From: Caballeronia sp. SL2Y3
GTDB taxonomy: Bacteria; Pseudomonadota; Gammaproteobacteria; Burkholderiales; Burkholderiaceae
Assembly (NCBI RefSeq): GCF_022879575.1
Contig: NZ_CP084263.1
Span: 310,001 to 374,000, forward strand
Length of the DNA: 64,000 nt
Reading direction: 5' to 3'
Under the pieces are notes generated by a model. The model ran no database searches. It was not told the DNA's origin and saw only the letters and a list, made by a program, of their open reading frames with translations. Shown here one piece after another: positions 52,689 to 61,581 of this stretch (the stretch's first letter is position 1; the number at the start of each line of letters is the position of its first letter). Both the position numbers and the translations under genes were made by a program.

Positions 52689-55288
52689 CAGTGGCCCCGC
52701 ATCCAGAAAGGCGTCACGTAGAGCGACGTGAAGATGAAGAGCCACACCACGTCGACGAAGTGCCAGTACAGCCCGCCAATACGCATCGGTGCATTGCGTT
52801 CCTCGTCGAAATAGCCGAGCGCGATCCACACAGCGAGCAACACGAGAATCACGATGCCGACCATGACGTGCGCCATGTGAAAGCCGGTGATCGTGAAGTA
52901 CAGCGAGCCATAGAGGTGAGCCGTGATGCCGTATGGATGGTCGTGCCATTCCTTCAACTGCATGCCGGAGAACACGCAGCCGAGCGCAATGGCGCCGAGC
53001 ATCCACGCGAATGCCGGCCAGCGCCTGCCCTTCTTGAGCGTTCGCTCCGACATCCATGCCAGCACGCTACTTATGACGAGCACGCCGGTACTCATCGCGC
53101 CGCTGCCGATCTTCGGCATGCCCTCGGGCGGCCACGGCAGCGTGGTTTGCGACTGCGAGTAGAAATAGCAGAAGATGAGATAACCGAAGAGACTCGCTTC
53201 GGTGGCGACCAGCGCGAGCACGCCCCACCATCCGCCCGAATGCTCGCCCGTGCTTCCGACAGGCAGCACGTCGTTCTTCTTTGCGGTCTGCGCCGGAATG
53301 GTTTCTTCGGGCGTCGGCGGTTCGCGTTGCCCGAGCGAGCGGCGCGGCCACATCCACGCAACCAGCGTCGCACCGCAACCCGCAACCATGAGACCAGTGA
53401 ACCACGGCGAGCGCAGCAACAGCGCCGCAAAACAAAGCGCCGCGAAAAGAGCCAGCAGGAACGGGGACCATGCATCCTCGGGCATCTTGAGTATCGCGTC
53501 GGGCTTGCCGTTGAACGGATGCACGCCGAGCGCCTCGCGTCCCTGATGCAGCAGATAACCCGATTCAAGGCTCGATTGCCGCCCTTTCGGTTGCAGGCGG
53601 TCTTCCCACATAGGATGCCGCGACTCGACAATCGGCAGCACCGCGAAGTTGTAGGCCGCGGGCGGCGAGTCAGTCGACCATTCGAGGCCCGGCGCATCCC
53701 AGGGATTCTGTGGCGCCTTCTTTCCTCGCTTCGCCGAAACCAGTGCATTGATCAGAAAGATGCCTACGCCGATGGCGAAGATGAAAGAGCCGATCGTCGT
53801 AATGAGATTGGAGGTGTCCCATCCCATGCCTTCCGGATACGTATAAATGCGCCGGGGCATGCCGAGCAGCCCGGATATATGCATCGGAAAGAAGCCGACA
53901 TTGAAGCCGACGAGAATGATCCAGAACGCGATCTTGCCCCACCGCTCGCTCATCAGACGCCCGGTGAATTTCGGAAACCAGTAGGTGATGCCGCCGAACA
54001 CGGGGAATACGTTGATGCCGAGCAGCACGTAATGAAGATGCGCGACGACGAAGTAAGTGTCAGTGAGTTGCCAGTCAAGCGGCACCGCTGCGGTCATTAC
54101 GCCCGAGACGCCGCCGATCACGAACATCAGCACGAAGCTCGCGAAATAGAGGAACGGCACCGAGAACACGGGGCGCCCGGTCCAGATCGTCGCGATCCAT
54201 GCGAAGACGGCGACCGCGCTCGGAATCGTAATGAGCACACTCGCTGCGCCGAAGAAAGCCAGAGCAAGCGGCGGAATGCCGGTCGCGAACATGTGATGAA
54301 TCCACACTTCGAAGCCGATGATCATCGTCGCGACCGTCGACATGGCCACTGCCGCGTAACCGACGAGCGGACGCCGGCAAAACGTGGGCAATGCATCGGA
54401 GACGATACCCATCGCGGGCAGCACCACGACATACACCCACGGATGCGCGAACATCCAGAAGAGGTGTTGCCAGAGCAGCGGCCTGCCGTCGCTCGCGACA
54501 TCGAAGAAATGCGTGCCGATGTTGCGGTCCATCCATAACAGGAAGAAGGCGAGACTCACGGAAGGCACGGCAAAGAGGTTCGCGAAGGAAGTGGTCAGCG
54601 TGCCCCATACGATGATCGGCAGCCGGTCCACCGACATGCCCACCGCGCGCATGCGAAAGAGCGTGACCACGAAATTCACTGCGCCCACGGTCGTCGAAAT
54701 GCCGAGCAACACCATGCCGAGCGAATAGACGTCGATGTTTATTCCACGGCTGTATTCGAGCGACGCAAGCGGCACATAGTTGAACCAGCCCGCATTGGGC
54801 GCTTCGCCGAGCGGAAAGCTGCAATAGAGAAAGATGCCGGCAAAGAGAAAGACCCAATACGAAAGCGCGTTCAGACGCGGGAACGCCATGTCGCGCGAGC
54901 CCAGCATGAGCGGCCACAAAAAGTTCGCGAAGCCGCTCAGGACCGGCAGCGCGTAGAGAAAGATCATCGTGATGCCGTGCATGGTGAACAGCTCGGCGAA
55001 CTGTCCGGGCGTGACGAGCGTCTCGTTCGGCCGCGCGAGTTGCAAGCGCATGATGAGCGCCTCGACGCCGCCCAGCAGCAGAAATACGAACGCGGTCACG
55101 ATATAGCGCAGGCCGATCTTCTTGTGATCGACTGTCGTGATGAAGCCGCGCCATCCCGATTCGCCTTCCCATAGGTCGAGCAGCCGCTTCTCGGCTTCCG
55201 ATCCTTTCGGGACGCTGCCGAACTCCGGCTCGCGTCTGAACGCGACGCGGTGCGTGTGCCCGGCGCTTCGATCCCCTGTCACGGCCAT
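52688..55288 (-). CDS. Cytochrome c oxidase subunit I-III fusion with altered proton-channel residues
   Basis: 866 aa. Residues 50-530 are subunit I: low-spin heme His in TMHGITMIF, CuB ligands in AHPWVY (His282) and WIHHMF, cross-link Tyr286, and heme ligands in VVAHLHYV. Residues about 600-866 are a seven-helix subunit III (TGFHMAHVMVG; YWHFVDVVWLF). The D-channel entry (GSRDMAFPRLN) is kept, but the channel-end Glu is Trp284, the K-channel Thr-Lys pair is Ser357/Ala360, and the Mg-site His is Thr409. It overlaps the downstream membrane protein (TGATG) and follows coxII by 10 nt. Confidence 0.9.
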   Translation of the reverse strand: MAVTGDRSAGHTHRVAFRREPEFGSVPKGSEAEKRLLDLWEGESGWRGFITTVDHKKIGLRYIVTAFVFLLLGGVEALIMRLQLARPNETLVTPGQFAELFTMHGITMIFLYALPVLSGFANFLWPLMLGSRDMAFPRLNALSYWVFLFAGIFLYCSFPLGEAPNAGWFNYVPLASLEYSRGINIDVYSLGMVLLGISTTVGAVNFVVTLFRMRAVGMSVDRLPIIVWGTLTTSFANLFAVPSVSLAFFLLWMDRNIGTHFFDVASDGRPLLWQHLFWMFAHPWVYVVVLPAMGIVSDALPTFCRRPLVGYAAVAMSTVATMIIGFEVWIHHMFATGIPPLALAFFGAASVLITIPSAVAVFAWIATIWTGRPVFSVPFLYFASFVLMFVIGGVSGVMTAAVPLDWQLTDTYFVVAHLHYVLLGINVFPVFGGITYWFPKFTGRLMSERWGKIAFWIILVGFNVGFFPMHISGLLGMPRRIYTYPEGMGWDTSNLITTIGSFIFAIGVGIFLINALVSAKRGKKAPQNPWDAPGLEWSTDSPPAAYNFAVLPIVESRHPMWEDRLQPKGRQSSLESGYLLHQGREALGVHPFNGKPDAILKMPEDAWSPFLLALFAALCFAALLLRSPWFTGLMVAGCGATLVAWMWPRRSLGQREPPTPEETIPAQTAKKNDVLPVGSTGEHSGGWWGVLALVATEASLFGYLIFCYFYSQSQTTLPWPPEGMPKIGSGAMSTGVLVISSVLAWMSERTLKKGRRWPAFAWMLGAIALGCVFSGMQLKEWHDHPYGITAHLYGSLYFTITGFHMAHVMVGIVILVLLAVWIALGYFDEERNAPMRIGGLYWHFVDVVWLFIFTSLYVTPFWMRGH

Positions 55289-55298
55289 CGTCTTGTCC

Positions 55299-56363
55299 TT
55301 ACCTGAGAGTAGCGAGGTATGCCGACAGCTCGCCTGATTCGGCGGGCGAAAGCTTCATGTCGGGCATGAGCGTGCCGGGCTTGATTTCCTGCGCATGCTG
55401 AATCCAGTCCATCAGATTCTCCGGCGTATTGACGACCGTGCCCGCCGCCAACAGCCGGCGCGACAGCACATGCGTGAGATCGGGCGCCTGCACGCCGGCC
55501 GCATTGCTGCCGCGCACCGCGTGGCATCCCGCGCAGCGTTCCTCGAAGAGCTTCCTGCCGTGCATCGCCTGCGTCGTGGCCGGCGCGCCTGCTGCGCGCT
55601 GCTGGGCGGCGTACCACCGGGCATAGTCTGCTTGCGGCTGCGCATAGACTTCGAATGCCATGTGAGCATGTTGCACGCCGCAGTACTGCGTGCATTGGCC
55701 GCGAAAAATGCCGGGCTTATCTGCCTGTATCCACTGACGGTTGGTGTTGCCGGGTATGGTCTGCGTCTTGCCCGACAATTGCGGCACCCAGAACGCATGA
55801 ATGACGTCCGCGCTCTTTAGCAGCACGAGCACCGGCACGCCCACCGGAATATGCAGTTCGTTGGCGGTCGTGAACGCGCTCGGGCCCTGTCCGTAGTCCA
55901 CTTTCCACCACCAGTCGTACGCGGTGACCGTGACGGTGAGAGCCGGCGTTTTCGGCGGATCGGCGACCTCGGCCAGCACCATCAGCATGTAGATGGCGAT
56001 GCCGAACAACGCGACAGTCGATATGGCCGTGCCGACATAGATGAAGCTCAGGCCGCCGCCATTGCCGAGCGCACGGTGGTCTTCTTTCTTGCGGTGACGG
56101 AACATCGCAATCAACAGCATCACCGCGATGATGATGCAAACAAGACCGCATATCGCCGTCAGTACCCAATCGAGATGCAGGACGGGATGCGCTGCGGGTC
56201 CCTTGCTGTGAAGGAAATAGGCAAGCGGCGTCGGTCCGCTCGTGAGTGAATCGGATGTGTCTGGCGCTGCCTCGTTCGCAGATGCTGTGATGTGCCGCAG
56301 CGAGACCGCGAGCGCCAGCCCCGTTCGCAAGATAGATACGAATAACCGACGCACACAGATCAC
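55299..56363 (-). CDS. Cytochrome c oxidase subunit II with fused cytochrome c domain
   Basis: 354 aa. Signal or first helix, two transmembrane hairpin helices (about 65-85 and 105-130), a cupredoxin domain with CuA ligands (DVIHAFW; GQCTQYCGVQHAHMAF) and a C-terminal class I heme domain (CAGCH with Met in LMPDMKLS). This is the caa3 layout. In the CuA loop the usual CSELC/CSEIC is CTQYC, so the Mg-ligand glutamate is Gln226, matching the loss of the partner histidine in subunit I. The start overlaps the DUF4396 gene stop (ATGA). Confidence 0.9.
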   Translation of the reverse strand: MICVRRLFVSILRTGLALAVSLRHITASANEAAPDTSDSLTSGPTPLAYFLHSKGPAAHPVLHLDWVLTAICGLVCIIIAVMLLIAMFRHRKKEDHRALGNGGGLSFIYVGTAISTVALFGIAIYMLMVLAEVADPPKTPALTVTVTAYDWWWKVDYGQGPSAFTTANELHIPVGVPVLVLLKSADVIHAFWVPQLSGKTQTIPGNTNRQWIQADKPGIFRGQCTQYCGVQHAHMAFEVYAQPQADYARWYAAQQRAAGAPATTQAMHGRKLFEERCAGCHAVRGSNAAGVQAPDLTHVLSRRLLAAGTVVNTPENLMDWIQHAQEIKPGTLMPDMKLSPAESGELSAYLATLR

Positions 56364-57019
56364 ATCTTCTCCTTGATGCCTCGCCGGATGAGCCAGTAGT
56401 TGACCGGATACGTAGTGAGAAAGCCCGCCACCATCGCAAGTTGCATTCGCACCCAGTACGCTGAGTCAGTCGGCTTGAGCGGCGTGGCAAGCTCCGTGAA
56501 AGCGATCATCACGCCGAACATGCCCACCTCGTACGCGACGAGAGAAAGCGTGTCCGCCTTGACTGCCGCGATCACGCCATCGCGAAAGCCGAGGCCCCGC
56601 ATTGGCGCGATCGAGAAATACTGGAAAGCCACGCCGATGAGATAGGCCAGTACGAACGCCAACGCGAGCCGCCCGATCAGTTGCGAGCCCGCGATGCTGA
56701 AGGCAAGTAGAAAGGCGAGCCATTCCCCAATGAAGTCTCCGAGCGCGCAGCCTGCGCCGCAATGCGTCGCGCCGAGAAAAGTGGCTTGCCACATCGGCGC
56801 TTCGCGCTGCTGTGCGCCGGGCGTCGCGCGACCGAACGCGAAATAGAAGATCAAGCCTATCGGGCCCCAGTACAGCATCGTCAACGGCCATACCACCGAC
56901 ATGATCGCCACCGGTTGCCGGTGTCCGAGCAACGTGATGTCGACTACCACTGCGCACGCGCAAAGCACCGATAACGCCAGCCATGCCGGTGCAATCACGA
57001 CCGACCAGTGTGCCGGCAT
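56360..57019 (-). CDS. DUF4396-family membrane protein
   Basis: 219 aa with about six hydrophobic helices. A His/Cys-containing central stretch (ATHCGAGCALGDFIGEW) is typical of DUF4396 proteins, which often occur beside copper or oxidase genes; metal handling for the oxidase is possible. GGAGA lies six bases before the ATG at 57019. It is the first gene of the oxidase operon and diverges from a MarR regulator. Confidence 0.75.
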   Translation of the reverse strand: MPAHWSVVIAPAWLALSVLCACAVVVDITLLGHRQPVAIMSVVWPLTMLYWGPIGLIFYFAFGRATPGAQQREAPMWQATFLGATHCGAGCALGDFIGEWLAFLLAFSIAGSQLIGRLALAFVLAYLIGVAFQYFSIAPMRGLGFRDGVIAAVKADTLSLVAYEVGMFGVMIAFTELATPLKPTDSAYWVRMQLAMVAGFLTTYPVNYWLIRRGIKEKM

Positions 57020-57070
57020 CTTTGTTCTCCATAGCTTCCGGCGGTCATCGAAAAAAGGGGAATATCTGGG

Positions 57071-57089
57071 GGCTTGCATCAAGCAAGCC
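57071..57089. promoter_or_regulatory. Inverted repeat 1 upstream of the oxidase operon
   Basis: GGCTTGC-ATCAA-GCAAGCC, perfect 7-bp arms, about 50 nt upstream of the first oxidase gene. MarR proteins bind short palindromes, so this is a candidate operator, or a leader hairpin if transcription starts further upstream. Confidence 0.45.
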
Positions 57090-57111
57090 GCATTCCGGGA
57101 CAGCATGCGAC

Positions 57112-57141
57112 GTTGGCGCCGTCGATCCGGGTTGCGCCAAC
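57112..57141. promoter_or_regulatory. Inverted repeat 2 upstream of the oxidase operon
   Basis: GTTGGCGC and GCGCCAAC form perfect 8-bp arms around 14 nt, 22 nt beyond repeat 1. Its different sequence suggests a second regulator or a leader structure. Confidence 0.4.
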
Positions 57142-57329
57142 GGTGGCATCGAAGGCCGATTTATATCACGCTGTGCTTTTTTCCCGCCAATTGCAAAATG
57201 TTCCGGAGCGCCGCTGCGCGGGACTTCAAGCAGTCAGCAGCGCCGAATGCATCTGCTACCATGAACGGCGCGTCCAGCCCGAACGCAATGCATTTACCGA
57301 CCCACTGAACAGAAGATCCGTGCGCAGAA

Positions 57330-57746
57330 ATGAAGCAACCGAATAACCGCGGGACCAAGGGCCTGCCGAGCAAGACGGATCTCGAATCGCTTTCGAATTT
57401 CCGTTATCAACTGCGGAAGTTCCTTCGCTATTCCGAAGAAATCACTCACGCGGCCGGCATCACGCCTCTGCAGTATCAATTGCTGTTGCATGTGCGCGGC
57501 ATGCCGGGACGAACGTGGGCGAGTGTCGGTGAACTGGCGGAACGCCTTCAGGCAGCGCCCAACGGCACGGCTGCGCTGGTGAGCCGGTGCGAGCGTGCGG
57601 GGCTCGTCGTTCGAAAGCCGGGAGAAAGCGATCGGCGTCAGGTGGAAGTGCACCTCACGGCCAAGGGCGAGCGATGCTTGTTGAAGCTCGCTGCAATGCA
57701 CCTCACCGAAATGCAAACGTTCGGCTGGCTGGCAGGCAGCGTGTGA
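57330..57746 (+). CDS. MarR family transcriptional regulator
   Basis: 138 aa. A winged helix (residues 45-110; TPLQYQLLLHVR, LAERLQAAPNGTAALVSRCERAGLVVRK and the wing DRRQVEVHLTAKG) with flanking dimerisation helices. It diverges from the oxidase operon across 310 nt with two inverted repeats, so it likely regulates that operon and itself. Effector unknown. Confidence 0.88.
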   Translation: MKQPNNRGTKGLPSKTDLESLSNFRYQLRKFLRYSEEITHAAGITPLQYQLLLHVRGMPGRTWASVGELAERLQAAPNGTAALVSRCERAGLVVRKPGESDRRQVEVHLTAKGERCLLKLAAMHLTEMQTFGWLAGSV

Positions 57747-57901
57747 TGTTTTCATAGGGTCGTTAGCGCGTCAGCCGTTCACCGCACGACGAAACAGCAT
57801 CGTGTGACCTATTGGCACGGCTGCTGCTCCAATGCGTTCGACTGTCGTTCTCTCAACCGTTGTTCCTGACATCGCCCTAAGCGTCGATGAGGAGGCACCG
57901 A

Positions 57902-58903
57902 ATGCCAAAGGTAGTCGTAATCACGGGTGCGGGTGCCGGCGTAGGTCGCGCGACTGTAGATGAATTCGCGCGGCAGGGCTACGACGTCGCCCTTCTCTCA
58001 CGCGACGCTGAGCGGCTGGAGCGGGCGGCGTCGCAAGTCCGCGAGACCTATGGCGTGCGCGCGCTACCCATTCCGACGGATGTCGCGGATGCCAGAGCCG
58101 TTGACCGTGCTGCATCGCATGTCGAAGAGACACTGGGACCCATCGACGTCTGGGTGAACGTTGCAATGGCGACCGCATTCGCGCCGGTCTCCGAACTCAC
58201 GGCAGAAGAAATCGAGCGCGGCACGAAGGTCACCTATCTCGGACAGGTCCACGGCATGATGGCCGCGCTCGCACGCATGCGCACGCGCAACCGCGGCACC
58301 ATCGTGAATGTCGGCTCGGCGCTGGGCTACCGCTCGGTGCCGTTGCAATCCGTGTATTGCGGCGCGAAGTTCGCCATTCGCGGCTTCACGGACGCGCTTC
58401 GCTCCGAGATCATCCATGACCGGCTGAAGATCCATCTGACCATGGTCGCGCTACCCGCTCTGAACACGCCTCAGTTCGACTGGGCCCTCAACAAGATGGG
58501 CAAACGCGCGCGACCCGTCGCGCCGATCTTCGAACCGGAGGTCGCAGCGCGCGCCATCTACTTTGCCGCGACTCACCATCGGCGGGAGGTCTGGGTGGGC
58601 TTTTCGAGCGTCAAGGCGATCGTGGCGAACCGCATCGCGCCGAATCTCATCGACCGCTATCTGGCGCGCAGCGGTTATAGCGGGCAGCTTACCGACGAAC
58701 CGCTCCCGCATGACGCGCCGAGCAATCTGTTCGATCCCGTTCCTGGCGATTACGGCGCCCATGGGCGCTTCGGCGACGAAGCGCGGCAACGCAGCGTCGA
58801 AATGTTCACCGATCGTCACCGCGCGCTGTTCTGGGGACTGGCGGGCATCGGCACAATGGGTTTGTTCGGACTTCTATCTAAAAGAAGGAGCGGACAGCGG
58901 TGA
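57902..58903 (+). CDS. SDR family oxidoreductase with C-terminal hydrophobic tail
   Basis: 333 aa. Residues 1-210 are a classical SDR (TGAGAGVG at 8-15; catalytic SVYCGAK), but the usual NNAG is NVAM in this protein. The C-terminus adds about 80 residues ending in a hydrophobic helix (LFWGLAGIGTMGLFGLL) and a basic tail, as in membrane-tethered SDRs of this group. GAGGAGGCACCG before the ATG at 57902 decides the start. Its stop overlaps the remnant GH15 gene start (GTGA), a pairing seen with intact GH15 genes in relatives (from memory). Confidence 0.85.
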   Translation: MPKVVVITGAGAGVGRATVDEFARQGYDVALLSRDAERLERAASQVRETYGVRALPIPTDVADARAVDRAASHVEETLGPIDVWVNVAMATAFAPVSELTAEEIERGTKVTYLGQVHGMMAALARMRTRNRGTIVNVGSALGYRSVPLQSVYCGAKFAIRGFTDALRSEIIHDRLKIHLTMVALPALNTPQFDWALNKMGKRARPVAPIFEPEVAARAIYFAATHHRREVWVGFSSVKAIVANRIAPNLIDRYLARSGYSGQLTDEPLPHDAPSNLFDPVPGDYGAHGRFGDEARQRSVEMFTDRHRALFWGLAGIGTMGLFGLLSKRRSGQR

Positions 58904-59088
58904 GCTGCCCCATCGAAGACTATGCGCTGCTGGGCGACGGCCAGACTATGCTGGCCACGCTTCGGCGACGATGCCTGCTTCGCCCCGCTGCTCGGCACGA
59001 GCCGACAATCGCGACGCACCATTCTGATGCGTTTTCCACCGCGAGCATTCCTTCGACGATTCCCCGCCGCGCCGCCACGCACTCTTAG
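58900..59088 (+). pseudogene. Remnant of a GH15 glucoamylase-like gene
   Basis: The frame begins GTG at 58900 overlapping the SDR stop and reads SCPIEDYALLGDGQT, the standard N-terminus of GH15 glucoamylase/trehalase-like proteins. The expected next stretch, about 14 residues ending at the conserved Trp, is missing. A different frame then reads WPRFGDDACFAPLLGTSRQ, the next conserved GH15 segment, and runs to a stop near 59097. So a deletion of roughly 40 nt broke the frame and nearly all of the catalytic (alpha/alpha)6 domain is gone. No intact product is possible. Confidence 0.6.
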
Positions 59089-59258
59089 CCATCCGTAATT
59101 CAGCTAACGAATAGGCCTCCGGTCCAACTTACCGATTCGGCGCGCGGCCTTTGTGGGGAACCACACACATGCAAAACGATTAGGGATACGACGGTTTTTC
59201 CAATGCCCTAATGTCTCCTTGCGGCGACCCGACGCCGTCCGTGGACAGAGGAGCACAC

Positions 59259-61553
59259 ATGAAAACGTCGCTGAAAGAAATCGGCGCTGCAATGCGCGCC
59301 TTGCTTCTGGCGCTGATCGTGGTTCCTGCGCTATCGCATGCGCAGAGCAATCTGAACGCGCGTTCCTTCACCGATGTAGACGACACCGCCGATGCGACCG
59401 CCGGCAATTCGGCCGTAACGACCGCGGGAAGTCTCGCCTCGCTGTTGCAGCGGCTGCAATGCGCCTCCGGATTGAATCCGTCAGGCAACTCAGCGACCGT
59501 CTCCCTCACCGCGAAGATGACGTCGTATCGAATCTACAACCCCTCGACGAACGCGTTCGATACCGTCAACATGCGTTCGTACAACGGCTGTCCATCGGGA
59601 CCGACCATCAGCATCAAGCCGGGCGCCACGCTCAAGCTGAACTTTACGAACAATCTTCCGCTGAATCCGAACGACGCGACCTGTCCCAGCCAGCCCGATC
59701 ACGTCACGCCGCATTGCTTCAACAACACGAACATCCATACGCACGGGCTGCATGTATCGCCGTCCGGTAATGCCGACAATGTGCTGATTACGGTGCCGCC
59801 CAGCGGCGGAAAATCCACGAGCGACAGCACGCATCACTACGTCTTCGAGATTCCGTCGAACCATCCGTCGGGCACCTTCTGGTATCACTCGCATCTGCAC
59901 GGGTCCACCGCCATCGACGTGGCGAGCGGCATGGCGGGCGTGCTCATCGTGCGCGGCTCGCGTCAGGCGCGCGCGGGCGTCGCGAACGGCAGCGCGGACA
60001 TCGATACGATCCTCAAGCGCAGGACATTCGGATTGCCGCTCACCGAGCATGTGATGCTGTTCCAGCAGATCGAATACGCGTGCTTCAGCGACGCGACTTC
60101 CACCGTGCCGCTGCTCGACCCGACCACGGGCGAATGGATCTGCCCCTCCGGCAAAGTAGGCGAGATTCGGGGGTATAACAATCAGTTAGGGTTCGTTCCC
60201 GATACGCGGACGGGCGCGCCGGCAGGCGCGGTGAAATCATCGTGGATCATCTCGGGCCGTTATACGCAGATCAACGGCGTGGTGCAGCCCATCTTCCCGA
60301 GTGCAGTGGGCTTCGTGCCGGCCGGCGACATCCGGCGCCTGCGCATGGTGCATGGCGGCAACCGCGACACCATCAACGTGAAGATCGTGCGGGCGAATCT
60401 GTCGGCGCTCGGCCTTGCCGATTCGCAATCGCTCAGTACCGCGCAGGTGAACACGGCGACCAACGCCGCGACGTCCGCATTGGCGAACGACCGCACGAAG
60501 TCTTCGCAAGTCGTGACGCTCGACGCGCTGTGCAGCGGCGAGACGGTGAAGCAACTGGAGTTCGCCGAAGACGGCATCACCATGCAGACGATGGTGGAGA
60601 AAGACGTCAACGCGATGAACCCCGGTTATCGAAGCGACGTGCTGGTGGCGTTCCCGTCGCCTGGCTTGTACTGCATCCTCGACGAAGCGGCGTCGGCTTC
60701 GGCCACCATCAACTTCCGACGCGGCGCGAGCAAGGTCAAGGACCGCCGGCTGTTGTCGTTCGCGCGCGTCGGCCCCGGCGTGAACATTCCCAATACCACC
60801 GTGGGCAGCCATTCGAAGTACTGGCAGTTCATTCGCGATCAACTGGTGGCCGCCAATCCCACGCTCGCGCAACCCGCGAAGTCCGATCTCCAGTCGCTCA
60901 ACCTGCGCGCTTTCGCGCCGACCGTGCCCGTCGACGGTCCCATCAAGCAGACGGTCAATCAGCAATTCCAGATCAACCTGCCCACAGGGCCGAACCAGCC
61001 GCTGACTTTCCAGATCGAAGGCGCGTCGTATGATCCGTCCGTCATCCGCGTGACCGGCACGCTGGGCACGGTGGATCAGTGGAACGTGTCCGCCTCGACC
61101 TTCGCGACGCACGTGTTTCATATCCACACGAACCCGTTCAAGATCATGGACATCAAGAATGCGGCGAACCATTCCGTCTTCGACGGTTCCGGCAATTGCA
61201 CGCAGGAGGAACTGGCAACCGGCGACACGGAATACTGCAACCTGCAAGGCGTGATACGCGACACGCTCTTCATCAAAGCGGGCTACACGCTGCAAATGCG
61301 CACGGCCTACGAGGACTTCACCGGCGAATTCGTGATGCACTGCCATATACTCGATCACGAAGACCGCGGCATGATGGAGAACGTGGCCGTGGTATCGCCG
61401 ACGACTGCATGGCTGCAGCGCCTGACGTCACCGGTCACGGCGATGAAGGCGAGCACGAGCCGATGGCTCGCCCGCCTGCGCGGCGAAGACGAGACCAAGC
61501 TGGCTCTTGCCGCATCGTTATGTTCTGCTAAGGACTTCGGGAGAGGTCAGTAG
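59259..61553 (+). CDS. Large secreted multicopper oxidase
   Basis: 764 aa. Signal peptide about 1-29 (PALSHAQS). Four copper motifs are visible: HTHG near residue 160, HSHLHG near 209, HVFHIHTNP near 617 and HCHILDHEDRGMM near 693, so both the trinuclear centre and the type 1 site with Met axial ligand are complete. About 250 residues lie as an insert between the first and last motif pairs beyond the size of CueO (~500 aa). AGAGGAG precedes the ATG at 59259. Substrate may be metal ions or phenols; the tail after residue 700 is unusually basic. Confidence 0.87.
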   Translation: MKTSLKEIGAAMRALLLALIVVPALSHAQSNLNARSFTDVDDTADATAGNSAVTTAGSLASLLQRLQCASGLNPSGNSATVSLTAKMTSYRIYNPSTNAFDTVNMRSYNGCPSGPTISIKPGATLKLNFTNNLPLNPNDATCPSQPDHVTPHCFNNTNIHTHGLHVSPSGNADNVLITVPPSGGKSTSDSTHHYVFEIPSNHPSGTFWYHSHLHGSTAIDVASGMAGVLIVRGSRQARAGVANGSADIDTILKRRTFGLPLTEHVMLFQQIEYACFSDATSTVPLLDPTTGEWICPSGKVGEIRGYNNQLGFVPDTRTGAPAGAVKSSWIISGRYTQINGVVQPIFPSAVGFVPAGDIRRLRMVHGGNRDTINVKIVRANLSALGLADSQSLSTAQVNTATNAATSALANDRTKSSQVVTLDALCSGETVKQLEFAEDGITMQTMVEKDVNAMNPGYRSDVLVAFPSPGLYCILDEAASASATINFRRGASKVKDRRLLSFARVGPGVNIPNTTVGSHSKYWQFIRDQLVAANPTLAQPAKSDLQSLNLRAFAPTVPVDGPIKQTVNQQFQINLPTGPNQPLTFQIEGASYDPSVIRVTGTLGTVDQWNVSASTFATHVFHIHTNPFKIMDIKNAANHSVFDGSGNCTQEELATGDTEYCNLQGVIRDTLFIKAGYTLQMRTAYEDFTGEFVMHCHILDHEDRGMMENVAVVSPTTAWLQRLTSPVTAMKASTSRWLARLRGEDETKLALAASLCSAKDFGRGQ

Positions 61554-61581
61554 CGGCGTGCAAATGGCCTGCAAATGGCGT

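Larger units (their letters stand above)
57020..57329. other. Divergent promoter region of the oxidase operon and marR gene
   Basis: 310 nt without a gene, containing two separate perfect inverted repeats (57071-57089 and 57112-57141) and an AT-rich stretch near 57165-57200 (TTTATATCACG, TTTTTTCCC) suitable for a promoter. Confidence 0.5.

Noticed and set aside
52691..54538. 615-codon plus-strand frame antisense to the CoxI-III gene
   Set aside because: Composition is typical of a shadow frame; the minus-strand product is unmistakable.
57071..57089. Reading the GGCTTGC repeat as an intrinsic terminator
   Set aside because: It lies between divergent starts and has no T-run, so an operator or leader hairpin is more likely.
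58816..59082. Minus-strand frame over the GH15 remnant
   Set aside because: No ribosome site or similarity; the plus-strand GH15 remnant explains the conserved segments.
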